NCBI GenBank assembly: GCA_035283685.1
Contig: DATETJ010000002.1
Span: 186,001-250,000 of the forward strand
DNA: 64,000 nt
Direction of reading: 5' to 3'
DNA from: Candidatus Bathyarchaeia archaeon
GTDB taxonomy: Archaea > Thermoproteota > Bathyarchaeia > Bathyarchaeales > Bathyarchaeaceae
Under the pieces are notes generated by a model. It was not told the DNA's origin, did not search any database, and saw only the letters and a program-made list of their open reading frames with translations. Below are positions 41,405-49,604 of the stretch, in pieces. How positions within the stretch are numbered: the stretch's first letter is position 1; every line of letters starts with the position of its first letter. The translations under genes were made by a program, and so were the position numbers.

Positions 41405-42256
41405 TTAACCCTTAACGGCTCCTATCGCCAGTCCAGCGCGCAAATAGCGCTGAATGAATATGAACATTATGATCAACGGTATTGAACCTAGAACCGAAAG
41501 GGCTGCAAAGCGAGGCCAGTTTGTCTGGAAGGTAACCTGACTTAGTCCATACAGGCCCAATGGCAAAGTGTAGTTCTCCTCGCTTCCGAGAACGAGGCTT
41601 GCAATGATGAACTCGTTCCACCCTGAAAGAAAACTGAAGAATGCGGTCACAGCTAAACCGGGCAGAGACACGGGAAATACAACGTTAAACATAACGTCGA
41701 GGTACGACGCACCATCAATAAGAGCCGCCTCATCTATGTCCTTGGGAATAGTGTCAAAGAAGGCTTTGAGGTTCCATATGTTGAATGGTAGAAGCAAGGC
41801 GGCATAGATCAGTACAAGCCCAAAAAGGTTGTCATAAAGCCCAAACAACAGTAGAAGATAGAAGAAAGCTATGAACATTAGAAGCCCGGGTACGAATTGT
41901 ATAAAGACGAGTCCATACAGGATAGGCTTTTTTCCAAGGAAATTGAATCGAGACATAACGTAGGCTGCGGGGCTGGCGATGAGGATTACTAGCCCAGTTG
42001 TGAATAAACACACGAAGAGGCTGTTGCGTAACCATGTCCAAAACGGTGATTCGAAGAAGACCCAGCTATAGGCTTCTATCGTCGGATTAGGTGGAATAAT
42101 CTGAAGTGTGGTGGTGAGCAGAGAACTATAACTTCTGATCGAGGCTGAGAAGATCCAGATTATTGGGAATATTATGGCTAACTCGATGCCGACGGCAAGT
42201 AAGTTCTTAATTACTCTGAACGCCTGATTTCGTGAAGGTTTCTTGAGTAACTGCAC
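41405..42256 (-). CDS. malG: Sugar ABC transporter permease (MalG type)
   Basis: 283 residues with about six membrane spans. The binding-protein-dependent permease motif EAA is seen as IPKDIDEAALIDGASYLDVMFNVVFPVSLPG. It starts directly after malF (1-nt spacing to the malF end). It forms the channel dimer with MalF, driven by MalK. The last residues before the stop (GLAIGAVKG) are typical of MalG. Confidence 0.92.
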   Translation of the reverse strand: MQLLKKPSRNQAFRVIKNLLAVGIELAIIFPIIWIFSASIRSYSSLLTTTLQIIPPNPTIEAYSWVFFESPFWTWLRNSLFVCLFTTGLVILIASPAAYVMSRFNFLGKKPILYGLVFIQFVPGLLMFIAFFYLLLLFGLYDNLFGLVLIYAALLLPFNIWNLKAFFDTIPKDIDEAALIDGASYLDVMFNVVFPVSLPGLAVTAFFSFLSGWNEFIIASLVLGSEENYTLPLGLYGLSQVTFQTNWPRFAALSVLGSIPLIIMFIFIQRYLRAGLAIGAVKG

Positions 42257-43180
42257 CTATTTCTCCTCCTCAGCCAATCTGCTGGCCCTTAGACCAAGGA
42301 AACCTATGATGAGAATCATAATGAGGACGATGTCTAGAAAAGCGGAGGCGAGTCCATAGAAGTTTCCTGTGAAGATCGTCTTGTAGCCGTAAACCATCAC
42401 AATCTCATTAAGCCTTGCAGGTCCGCCATTGTTCAACAGGAATGGAACATTGAATTGCTGAAAAGTCGTGTTTGTGGTGAGCAATGTGGCTAGTAACAGA
42501 GGTCTTCTTATCAATGGAAGTGTTATGTGTCTGAACTTGTGCCACGATCTGGCTCCGTCAATGGTGGCAGACTCGTACAGTTCTGGGGATATTCCTTGGA
42601 GTGCGCCCAAGATAACGGTCATCATGAATGGGTATGCCAGCCAAGTGTTCACGACATTGTAGGCTCCGAAAGCAAGCCACTCTTCATTCAACCAGTTTAA
42701 ACCGGACAATCCGACAGATCGCATAACTTGGTTTATAGCTCCGAAGCCTGTCTGGAACATCCCCATCCAAATCAATGTTGAAATGTATCCGGGAACTGCC
42801 CAAGGAAGGATTATTATCGACAAGTGGACTTTCTTCCCGAAAATGCCCATGGAATTGTAGAAAAGGGCAAAAGCAAGTCCAAATAGGACTTGCAGGCTGA
42901 CGTTAACTGAGGTCCATAGAAAAGTCTTGAACAAAACATAGTAGAACTGGGAACTAAACGAGCCCAGAAGGGTAGCAAAGTTGGTTAATCCTATGAATCC
43001 ATAGCCGCCAGTGATGTTACTAAGGTTCATGTTGGTGAAAGCGATGCCTATGGAGAACACTATTGGATAGAGGTTCAAAAGAAGCAGTAGAACAAGAGAG
43101 GGAAGCATGTAGAGATAGGCAACAGAGTTCCGTCTCCATATGTCCTTGAAAAAATGGGAGGGGTGAGATTTCTTGGTCAT
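42257..43180 (-). CDS. malF: Sugar ABC transporter permease (MalF type)
   Basis: About 307 residues from ATG 43180 (ATG 43210 overlaps malE by 17 nt and is an alternative). Six or more membrane spans, beginning YLYMLPSLVLLLLLNLYPIVFSIGIAF (given in part). The EAA loop reads ISPELYESATIDGARSWHKFRHITLPLI. It is the MalF partner of the permease dimer. No extended periplasmic domain, unlike E. coli MalF, as usual in archaea. Confidence 0.9.
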   Translation of the reverse strand: MTKKSHPSHFFKDIWRRNSVAYLYMLPSLVLLLLLNLYPIVFSIGIAFTNMNLSNITGGYGFIGLTNFATLLGSFSSQFYYVLFKTFLWTSVNVSLQVLFGLAFALFYNSMGIFGKKVHLSIIILPWAVPGYISTLIWMGMFQTGFGAINQVMRSVGLSGLNWLNEEWLAFGAYNVVNTWLAYPFMMTVILGALQGISPELYESATIDGARSWHKFRHITLPLIRRPLLLATLLTTNTTFQQFNVPFLLNNGGPARLNEIVMVYGYKTIFTGNFYGLASAFLDIVLIMILIIGFLGLRASRLAEEEK

Positions 43181-43193
43181 TCTTGACCGTTCG

Positions 43194-44465
43194 CTACGGA
43201 TACTTGCCATACTTGGTCTTTATATTGGTTATCGCTGTGTCTTGAGCTTCTTGGAATGCAACCTGTGGTGACTTGGCTCCAGACAGAACTGCGCCCCAAG
43301 CGTCGCCTCCGGGTCCCCATACCTCACCCATCTGAGGGCTGGCGGGAATTGGTGTTGCGAACTCGATTTGTCTGCCAAATCCAGCTATAGTTGGATCGTC
43401 TCTAATCTCTGGGTCTTCATACGCGGCTTCGGCTACGGGCACCCATCCAAGCACCTTGGCTAAGGCTATCTGGTTGTCGACACCGCACCACCACTTCATG
43501 AATACTGTGACCGCCTCAACGTTTTCAGTTTTCACGTTCTTGGTCCACCACATGACCTTAACTCCAAGGTAAGGTGCAGGGCGAATGCTATTTTTCGGTA
43601 CAAGTTTGGGTATCAGTGCAAGGCCATAGCTGATGTTGGCTTTTTTTACGTCCCCGATGGTCCATGGGCCTCCTATCATCATTGCAGCTTTTTTCTCATA
43701 GAACAGTGCTGTCTGGCTACCGTACCCGAGGTCTGGATTTAACTTGGGCAAGACGTTGTCTTTGAACCATTGGGCAGCTGCAATAGTACCCGATGTGTTT
43801 AGGCCTACTAGCCCAGAAGTGTCATTGTAGTAGAACCCGCCAAAACCTGTGACCCATGGATACATGTGGTATGGGTCATTTTGAGCTACATGCGCAAGAG
43901 CGTACTGGGCGCCGGTTGGTGGATTGTTCAATAGCTGTATTAATTGGTCAGTGTTCTCCGGGGGAGTCTGCACAAATGCCTTATTGTAGATTAGGCTGAT
44001 GGCTTCCGCAGCTATTGGGAGGGCATAGAGTTTTCCCTTGTACATTCCAGCCGATAGTGCAGCTGGGAAGTATAGATCTTTTGTTGCTTGATCGACATAG
44101 TTGTCGATTGGAAGTGTAAGGTTGGCTGCAGCGAATTCGCCAGTCCAGTCGTGAGCCCATGTGAATAGATCAGGACCTTGACCTGCAGGAATCGCTACTT
44201 TCAAGGTTTCTTTGAGATTGGGTTTCCATACAAATCGGACAGTAATATTTGGATATTCCTTGTTGAATGCGGTTATCCTTGTTCTAGCGGCGACTTCCTC
44301 TGACCCTGTAAGTCCGTGCCACACAGTGACTGTCCCAGTGATGGCGCGTACAGGCTTAGGGGCAAAAATGTACCATGCGACGCCGAATGCAGCGACCACA
44401 ACGACTGCGATTAATACAACGGTCACCATTGTTGACATCGCTTTCTTGGACGGTAACAACTTCAA
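43194..44465 (-). CDS. malE: Sugar ABC transporter substrate-binding protein (MalE type)
   Basis: 423 residues from TTG 44465 with GGAGAGG upstream. A membrane anchor lies at residues ~10-31 (VTVVLIAVVVVAAFGVAWYIFA); no lipobox Cys is seen. The mature fold is a family-1 solute-binding protein: TVTVWHGLTGSEEVAARTRITAFNKEYP, GQGPDLFTWAHDW, KLYALPIAAEAISLIYNKAF, MMIGGPWTIGDV. It probably binds malto-oligosaccharides, as the adjacent GH13 and GH57 genes imply; trehalose or maltose are possible. Confidence 0.9.
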   Translation of the reverse strand: MKLLPSKKAMSTMVTVVLIAVVVVAAFGVAWYIFAPKPVRAITGTVTVWHGLTGSEEVAARTRITAFNKEYPNITVRFVWKPNLKETLKVAIPAGQGPDLFTWAHDWTGEFAAANLTLPIDNYVDQATKDLYFPAALSAGMYKGKLYALPIAAEAISLIYNKAFVQTPPENTDQLIQLLNNPPTGAQYALAHVAQNDPYHMYPWVTGFGGFYYNDTSGLVGLNTSGTIAAAQWFKDNVLPKLNPDLGYGSQTALFYEKKAAMMIGGPWTIGDVKKANISYGLALIPKLVPKNSIRPAPYLGVKVMWWTKNVKTENVEAVTVFMKWWCGVDNQIALAKVLGWVPVAEAAYEDPEIRDDPTIAGFGRQIEFATPIPASPQMGEVWGPGGDAWGAVLSGAKSPQVAFQEAQDTAITNIKTKYGKYP

Positions 44466-44504
44466 AAGTCTGTCCTCTCCTTATGTTTCTCTAAGAAGCA
44501 TTTT

Positions 44505-44513
44505 GGATATAAC
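44505..44513 (-). promoter_or_regulatory. Possible TATA box of the maltose-transport operon
   Basis: On the minus strand GTTATATCC reads from 44513, about 45 bp before the malE start. The adjacent TTTCGAAA palindrome (44515-44522) could be a regulator site. Confidence 0.4.
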
Positions 44514-44642
44514 AGTTTCGAAATACTCGCTTAGCTTCTGAAACGCACAGAAACCAAAGACAAACCTTAGTCTTCCCTGTGACTTACGACACGTACTGAC
44601 AATTTGAGCGAATGCGAACGCTATTGATCTTCCTTTCCGAGT

Positions 44643-45188
44643 TTATCTGTGCACGCGTTTGAGTTCTTCTGCGCGATGTTTCACTGTCTCGTATACTCTT
44701 GTTCTCAAGTCCTCTCCATGTACCTGCAGATTTCGGATTAGACCCAGCCGTCTAGCTAATTCCATGTCGCCTAAGCTCTGTGCCCAGTGTTCAAAATCTT
44801 TTCGTGAAACGTGAAACTCAACTGATTTGACTTCGATCTTTTGCAGTTTATCGACAAACTCGGTCAAACTGTGAGCGATTACGTGGGTGTATTGGTGGAG
44901 GCCTGTGTAGAAGTGGAAGGCTTTTTCCGCGGTCATATGACTCAGTATTTTTGCCGCTGACTCTTTATCTATTTTGGTCAAGCCGATGGCTTCTTTTCCT
45001 TGTTCGGTAATTGCATAGTAACCATGCTTTGGGGTATTAACATGCCCGGTCTTTCTTAAGCCGAGCAGATGCATGTTTGTGGCAGCCACTTTTAGCCCTA
45101 GTTTTTGGGCGACATCTTTCATTAATACAGGCTGTGCTTGCTCCCAGAGTAGCTGTAGAATTCGCGTTTTTTCCTCACCCAAACTCAA
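44643..45188 (-). CDS. Winged-helix regulator with DUF5752-like C-terminal module
   Basis: 181 residues. Residues ~5-70 form a winged helix (TRILQLLWEQAQPVLMKDVAQKLGLKVAATNMHLLGLRKTGHV). Residues ~85-181 (KAFHFYTGLHQYTHVIAHSLTEFVDKLQKIEVKSVEFHVSRKDFEHWAQSLGDMELARRL) match a module also found at the C-terminus of the GH57 amylase at 52307-53875, here called DUF5752. It is upstream of malE on the same strand, so it is the likely regulator of the transport operon. The sensed ligand is unknown. Confidence 0.7.
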   Translation of the reverse strand: MSLGEEKTRILQLLWEQAQPVLMKDVAQKLGLKVAATNMHLLGLRKTGHVNTPKHGYYAITEQGKEAIGLTKIDKESAAKILSHMTAEKAFHFYTGLHQYTHVIAHSLTEFVDKLQKIEVKSVEFHVSRKDFEHWAQSLGDMELARRLGLIRNLQVHGEDLRTRVYETVKHRAEELKRVHR

Positions 45189-45252
45189 GTTTCAATTTTC
45201 CCCCGGACTGTGACAGAGATAGAGTAAGCAAAGAGCCTTTTCAGACTTTTGT

Positions 45253-45265
45253 ATCGTTACACGAT
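45253..45265. promoter_or_regulatory. Inverted repeat ATCGT-TAC-ACGAT
   Basis: A perfect 5-bp inverted repeat with 3-bp spacer lies in the divergent region between the winged-helix regulator (minus) and the GT4 gene (plus), about 28 bp before the latter's TATA element. A plausible operator. Confidence 0.4.
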
Positions 45266-45293
45266 TTATGGATGGACGCTGGATGCATACACC

Positions 45294-45301
45294 TTATAAA
45301 A
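45294..45301 (+). promoter_or_regulatory. TATA box (TTATAAAA) of the GT4 gene
   Basis: TTATAAAA at 45294-45301 is a strong archaeal TATA match, 54 bp before the start codon, placing the transcript start near 45325. Confidence 0.55.
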
Positions 45302-45355
45302 TTCAATGTTGTTATAGGAGAAGAACCAAGAGTGATCGGATGAGAGTGATTCACC

Positions 45356-46624
45356 GTGAAGATGGCAGTGCTAGTCTACGAGTACCCGCCTAAAATTGTC
45401 GGTGGCTTAGGCACGTATGCTGCTGAGATTACGAGGAAATTTGTTCTCCTCGATCACGACGTGACTGTTTTCACTATGAACGATGATACTGGAAGCTTGC
45501 CCACTCGAGAGCTGTGGCGTGGCATAGAGATTCATCGTCCTTTGCATATTGATGTTTCTGACTCGTTGCCAGACGTGATCGCTGAGGACGTGCGAAAATG
45601 GGGTAGAGGCATCCACCTGTTCTCGAAGCTTCTGGTGTACAATTACCTCACAGCTTCGAAAATGGTGAACGAACTTGTTCGTAGCGAAGGTTTCCTCTTC
45701 GACATCGCCATAGCACATGATTGGCTTTCAGCGATGGGCGGCATCGCCATTAAGCGTGAGTTGAGTATGCCCTTTGCTTTTCATGTTCATTCAACTGAGA
45801 AGGGGCGCACTATGGGGAATGGTTCAGAGGTAGTGAGCAACATTGAATTGCGAGCGGCGCAGACAGCAGACATTGTCGTAACTGTTTCCAATGCAATGCG
45901 TGACGAACTTGTAGGGCTCGGTTTCCCCCCAGAGAAGATACGAGTAGTCTACAATGGTGTTGACCCGCAGAAGTACAGTCCAAACGAGGTGAGCAAGGAG
46001 AAGACTCGGGAGATACGTGCCCGGTATGGCTTGAAGGAAGACGACTTGATGGTGCTGTTTCTTGGTAGGCTGGTGTCAGTCAAGGGCGTGGATAGGCTCA
46101 TTGCTTCAATGCCTCATGTGTTGCAGAAGATCCCAAACGCCAAGCTTGTGATCGTTGGTCTCGGGGACATGCAGGATTATCTAGTCCGATTGGCACAGAA
46201 TCTGCGAGTCCAAGACAGTGTTAAATTCTGTTTCGAGTTCATTCCTGAAGAAGATCGCATCGCTCATTATGCAGCCTGCGACGTTGCAGTGTTTCCAAGT
46301 GTCTACGAGCCTTTTGGCATCGTGGCTATCGAAGCCATGAGTATGGAAAAACCAGTAGTGGTAGGAGCTAGTGGAGTCAGTGGCATGCGTGAGATAGTCA
46401 TCCCCACAGGCCCGGATCATTGTGGTTTCCATGTGAATCCAAACGATCCAACTGATATTTCGTGGGGTATAGTCAACTCATTGCAGGATCCTGAGAAGAG
46501 GAGCCAATTGGGTTTGAACGGTAGGAAGAGGGTTCTGAAGGAGTTTACTTGGGACGAAATCGCTAAGAAGACCGTCCAGGTTTATAACGAGTTGTTAGAG
46601 TCCCAAAAACCTAAAAAAGGTTAG
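45356..46624 (+). CDS. GT4 glycosyltransferase, glycogen-synthase-like
   Basis: 422 residues from GTG 45356 (ATG 45362 is next). It has the GT-B fold: MAVLVYEYPPKIVGGLGTYAAEITR at the N-terminus, the donor-site stretch VLFLGRLVSVKGVDRLIASMPHV, GLGDMQDYL, and the EX7E motif region PSVYEPFGIVAIEAM. The EYPP...GGLG opening is typical of archaeal glycogen-synthase-like GT4 enzymes. It likely elongates an alpha-glucan from a nucleotide sugar. A second GT4 enzyme with similar motifs is encoded at 48357-49517. Confidence 0.85.
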   Translation: MKMAVLVYEYPPKIVGGLGTYAAEITRKFVLLDHDVTVFTMNDDTGSLPTRELWRGIEIHRPLHIDVSDSLPDVIAEDVRKWGRGIHLFSKLLVYNYLTASKMVNELVRSEGFLFDIAIAHDWLSAMGGIAIKRELSMPFAFHVHSTEKGRTMGNGSEVVSNIELRAAQTADIVVTVSNAMRDELVGLGFPPEKIRVVYNGVDPQKYSPNEVSKEKTREIRARYGLKEDDLMVLFLGRLVSVKGVDRLIASMPHVLQKIPNAKLVIVGLGDMQDYLVRLAQNLRVQDSVKFCFEFIPEEDRIAHYAACDVAVFPSVYEPFGIVAIEAMSMEKPVVVGASGVSGMREIVIPTGPDHCGFHVNPNDPTDISWGIVNSLQDPEKRSQLGLNGRKRVLKEFTWDEIAKKTVQVYNELLESQKPKKG

Positions 46625-46654
46625 TTTCTGCTCACAGTGCTGAAGTGGTAAAGT

Positions 46655-47719
46655 TTGACTACTGACTCTGTAGCGTCCAACGAGATGCGGAAGGACTACT
46701 TGCTAGACCGCTGGACTGTAATCGCCGCGGCGAGGAAGAAACGTCCAACGGACTTTAAGGGGACGCCTAAGGAAAGCAAACAGGTCGGCGTGTGTGCTTT
46801 AGAACCCGGCAACGAGCACATGACCCCGCCAGCCGTTTTGGTGTATCTTAAAGCAGGTGGCGGCATACGAAAGGACCGAGACCTAGATGGGTTGCGCCAT
46901 AAGAACTGGCTTATTCGGTGCGTGTCCAACCTTTATCCTGCTTTTATGCCTCCAAAGGAAGGCGAATGGCACGGACTCGAGAAAGGAGCTCTTGCGCGTG
47001 TTGGTGCCGCGGGGCATCATGAAGTGCTGGTTGAATCGCCTAGGCATGATGAGCATCCAAGTGTGGCTAGTGTTCCGCAGCTGACGCATGTTGTCAATGC
47101 TTACGTGGATCGCTTGAGAGAACTTTGCTCAAAACCGTATGTCGCGTATGTTTCTGTTTTCAGAAATCATGGACTTGAGGCAGGAGCTTCGCTTTCGCAC
47201 GCGCACTCGCAGATCATCGCTACACCCATAGTGCCCAAGACTGTGGAGGAAGAGCTTAAAGCCAGTCGGGAATTCTTTAAGAAGAATGAAGAGTGTGTCT
47301 TTTGTGAGGTTCTGAGGAAGGAGGAGCAGAGTCCTCGTTTCATCTGGAAGAATGAGCATTTTGCTGTTTTCGCGCCGTGGGCTGGCACGCATCCGTTTGA
47401 GTTTTGGGTTTTTCCGAGGAAGCATCAGTGCTGTTTGTTGGATCTGTCACAAGCAGAGGCAGAGGCTCTGGCTAAAACTATGCGTGCGAGCTTCGGTGGC
47501 TTGCGGATTTTGCTGGGTGACCCGCCTTATAATTTTGGATTTCACCAGATTACGGCTGGAGCCTGCGACTGTTATCATTGGCATTTGGAGGTTTATCCAC
47601 GTTTGAGCATCTGGGCTGGGTTTGAGAAGAGCACGGGAATGTTCATCAATGTTGTTTCGCCGGAGGACGCTGCGCAGAGTCTGCGAGAAGCAGTAACAGA
47701 AGAAGCGAAAAAACTGTAG
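46655..47719 (+). CDS. galT: Galactose-1-phosphate uridylyltransferase-like protein
   Basis: 354 residues from TTG 46655; ATG 46685 (MRKDYLLDRWTVIAA) is an equally good start and matches the family opening. The HIT-fold motif SHAHSQ (catalytic His-x-His-x-Gln type) and CVFC zinc pair are present, with WAGTHPFEFWVFP and DCYHWHLEVYPR completing the second domain. GalT exchanges UMP between glucose- and galactose-1-phosphate; archaeal homologues may also act on other hexose-1-phosphates. It follows the GT4 gene by 30 nt, probably co-transcribed. Confidence 0.87.
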   Translation: MTTDSVASNEMRKDYLLDRWTVIAAARKKRPTDFKGTPKESKQVGVCALEPGNEHMTPPAVLVYLKAGGGIRKDRDLDGLRHKNWLIRCVSNLYPAFMPPKEGEWHGLEKGALARVGAAGHHEVLVESPRHDEHPSVASVPQLTHVVNAYVDRLRELCSKPYVAYVSVFRNHGLEAGASLSHAHSQIIATPIVPKTVEEELKASREFFKKNEECVFCEVLRKEEQSPRFIWKNEHFAVFAPWAGTHPFEFWVFPRKHQCCLLDLSQAEAEALAKTMRASFGGLRILLGDPPYNFGFHQITAGACDCYHWHLEVYPRLSIWAGFEKSTGMFINVVSPEDAAQSLREAVTEEAKKL

Positions 47720-48086
47720 GCAGAGGAAGGCTAGGAAAGAAATTCTTTATGATTCGCTGATTGTTGCTCCCTCAGGGCTGTGTGGAAGTAGTAGCCAACT
47801 GGTCATGCTTTTTTTTGGATCGGAGCTGAACTGTGTGCGTTGTGGTGCGCTTCGATGTTGGTTTGGGTGATTTTTGGGTATGTTGGGTACTCTGCGGAAA
47901 AAGTAATTTCAAAAGAAGAAGGAGATAAGCCCCTTATACCTTCTTCTACCGTTGTTGGAGTGTGTTTTGCGGCTGTGCTGTGGCTGTGTGGATGTCGTTG
48001 TAGAGCTTCTCCCTAGTGACGACGACAACTCTATTGGAAAAAATAGTGATTGTTTCCTTGGCGCCGACTACCTCGGATCCGGCTTG
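47720..48086. other. Gene-free stretch with a possible readthrough extension
   Basis: About 367 bp without a separate gene. On the minus strand the frame of the 48087-48347 gene continues for 46 codons past its TGA to a TAG at 47946. The rest shows only G/T-rich low-complexity sequence. Confidence 0.4.
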
Positions 48087-48347
48087 TCAGCTATACAGGG
48101 TTAGAACTTTCATTATGCCGGTTCGTGTAACATGATATTTTTCAATACCGCTTATCTGCACGAATTCTACGTAGCCGCCTTCCCGCAGTTTCTGCACATG
48201 AACCTTGATTGTTCCAGCATCCATTCCAGTCCACTGAGCAAGTTCATCCACTGTAAGGGAGCGTTCCGGCGTAAGAGCCCCTATGTTGTGCATCATCGAC
48301 AAAACACGGAACTCTTCAGGCACTTGCGGCCCAGATGATAGACTCAT
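48087..48347 (-). CDS. Small winged-helix regulator
   Basis: 86 residues. A winged helix fills most of it: LSMMHNIGALTPERSLTVDELAQWTGMDAGTIKVHVQKLREGGYVEFVQIS, then IEKYHVTRTGIMKVL. It follows the GT4 gene by 9 nt and may regulate that operon. The in-frame sequence after the TGA encodes 46 more codons, so truncation or stop-codon readthrough is possible. Confidence 0.65.
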   Translation of the reverse strand: MSLSSGPQVPEEFRVLSMMHNIGALTPERSLTVDELAQWTGMDAGTIKVHVQKLREGGYVEFVQISGIEKYHVTRTGIMKVLTLYS

Positions 48348-48356
48348 GAAATCACT

Positions 48357-49517
48357 TCATCCCACAACTTCTTTGTATGTCTTCGCTGTTCTTTTAGCAA
48401 CAGCATCCCAACTATAAGTCTTGCGCACAATCTCTCGAGCGTTCTTGACCAGCCATTCAGCATGACTATGATTCGATAGAACGTGGTCTATGCCCCATGC
48501 AATCGATTCAGGATTCCGAGGATAAACCAGCACGCCTGTTCGGTCGTGCTCTATGAACTCGGTTAAGCCGCCCACTTGGCTCGCCACAACTGGAACGCCT
48601 GCAGCCATGCCTTCAAGGGCGACTATGCCAAAAGGCTCGTAGACAGACGGGACCACCATGGCATCAGCACTCCTTGTTAGAGCAGCTAGGTCCCAATCTG
48701 AAAGAAAACCAGTGAACGTGATTCGCCACCTTTGACCACTCGTGTTGGCGAGGTATTCTAGGTGATCTCGATACCAGCCGTCGCCTACAATGATGAATTT
48801 GACCTCAGGTCGCCTTCTGGCCATAATTGGGACTGCGTGGATCAAGTACTCGACGCCTTTCTGAGGTACAAGTCGCCCTATGCACAAGACCAATTTTTCA
48901 TGAGGTTGAATGCCCCAACGTGCACGAACAGCTCCTCTGTCCATTGAAGCTTCATATGGAGTGGTGTCGATGGCGTTTGGAATTATGTCCACTTTGCTAT
49001 CGGACACATGGAAATGACCGCAGACTTCGCCTTTCATGGAGCCACTTGTAACAATTATTTTGTTCGCCTCGTATGTTGACCACCACTCAAGTCCATCGAT
49101 GGTGAACGAATCTGGTATGTGCAAACCCGAGCGCCCGTGCTCCGTGCTGTGAGCGGTGAAAACTAACGGTTTCTTGGTAAAGTGTTTGAAGGATATGCCA
49201 ACTGGTGCTGTGAGCCAATCGTGCACATGCAAAACATCGAAGTCCACGAGTTGACTTACGCCCGCCATGCGTTTCTCGATAAAATGGTTGAAAAGCAAGA
49301 CCCATGTCAAGAAGTTTGGGTGCCCCACCTCGCTTCTTGTTCGATAGATTCGGATGCCGCTTTGCTCCTCATAATCGGGCGCACCTGGAAGATCAAGGGT
49401 GAAAATGTGCACTTCGTGTCCCTGCTGAACCAAAGCTTTGGCTAAGCCTTCACAGTGTCGGGCGATGCCGCCGACTATGCGAGGCGGGTACTCCCATGAT
49501 ATCATAGCCACGCGCAT
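48357..49517 (-). CDS. GT4 glycosyltransferase, glycogen/starch-synthase-like
   Basis: 386 residues. N-terminus MRVAMISWEYPPRIVGGIARHCEGLAKALVQQGHEV, then FDVLHVHDWLTAPVG, the donor site LCIGRLVPQKGVEYLI, and PSVYEPFGIVALEGMAAGVPVVASQVGGL. These are the same blocks as in the 45356 gene and indicate a GT-B glucosyltransferase. Together the two may make and extend storage glucan, or one may act on a surface glycan. The gene starts 87 nt after the 49605 gene's end on the same strand. Confidence 0.85.
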   Translation of the reverse strand: MRVAMISWEYPPRIVGGIARHCEGLAKALVQQGHEVHIFTLDLPGAPDYEEQSGIRIYRTRSEVGHPNFLTWVLLFNHFIEKRMAGVSQLVDFDVLHVHDWLTAPVGISFKHFTKKPLVFTAHSTEHGRSGLHIPDSFTIDGLEWWSTYEANKIIVTSGSMKGEVCGHFHVSDSKVDIIPNAIDTTPYEASMDRGAVRARWGIQPHEKLVLCIGRLVPQKGVEYLIHAVPIMARRRPEVKFIIVGDGWYRDHLEYLANTSGQRWRITFTGFLSDWDLAALTRSADAMVVPSVYEPFGIVALEGMAAGVPVVASQVGGLTEFIEHDRTGVLVYPRNPESIAWGIDHVLSNHSHAEWLVKNAREIVRKTYSWDAVAKRTAKTYKEVVG

Positions 49518-49604
49518 TTTGCCACAACACCCGCGTGCAAAGCAAGAGACACCATTAAGACGACGGTTGACTTAAAAAATCATGGGTAGACTTTTGGAAA
49601 CTTG

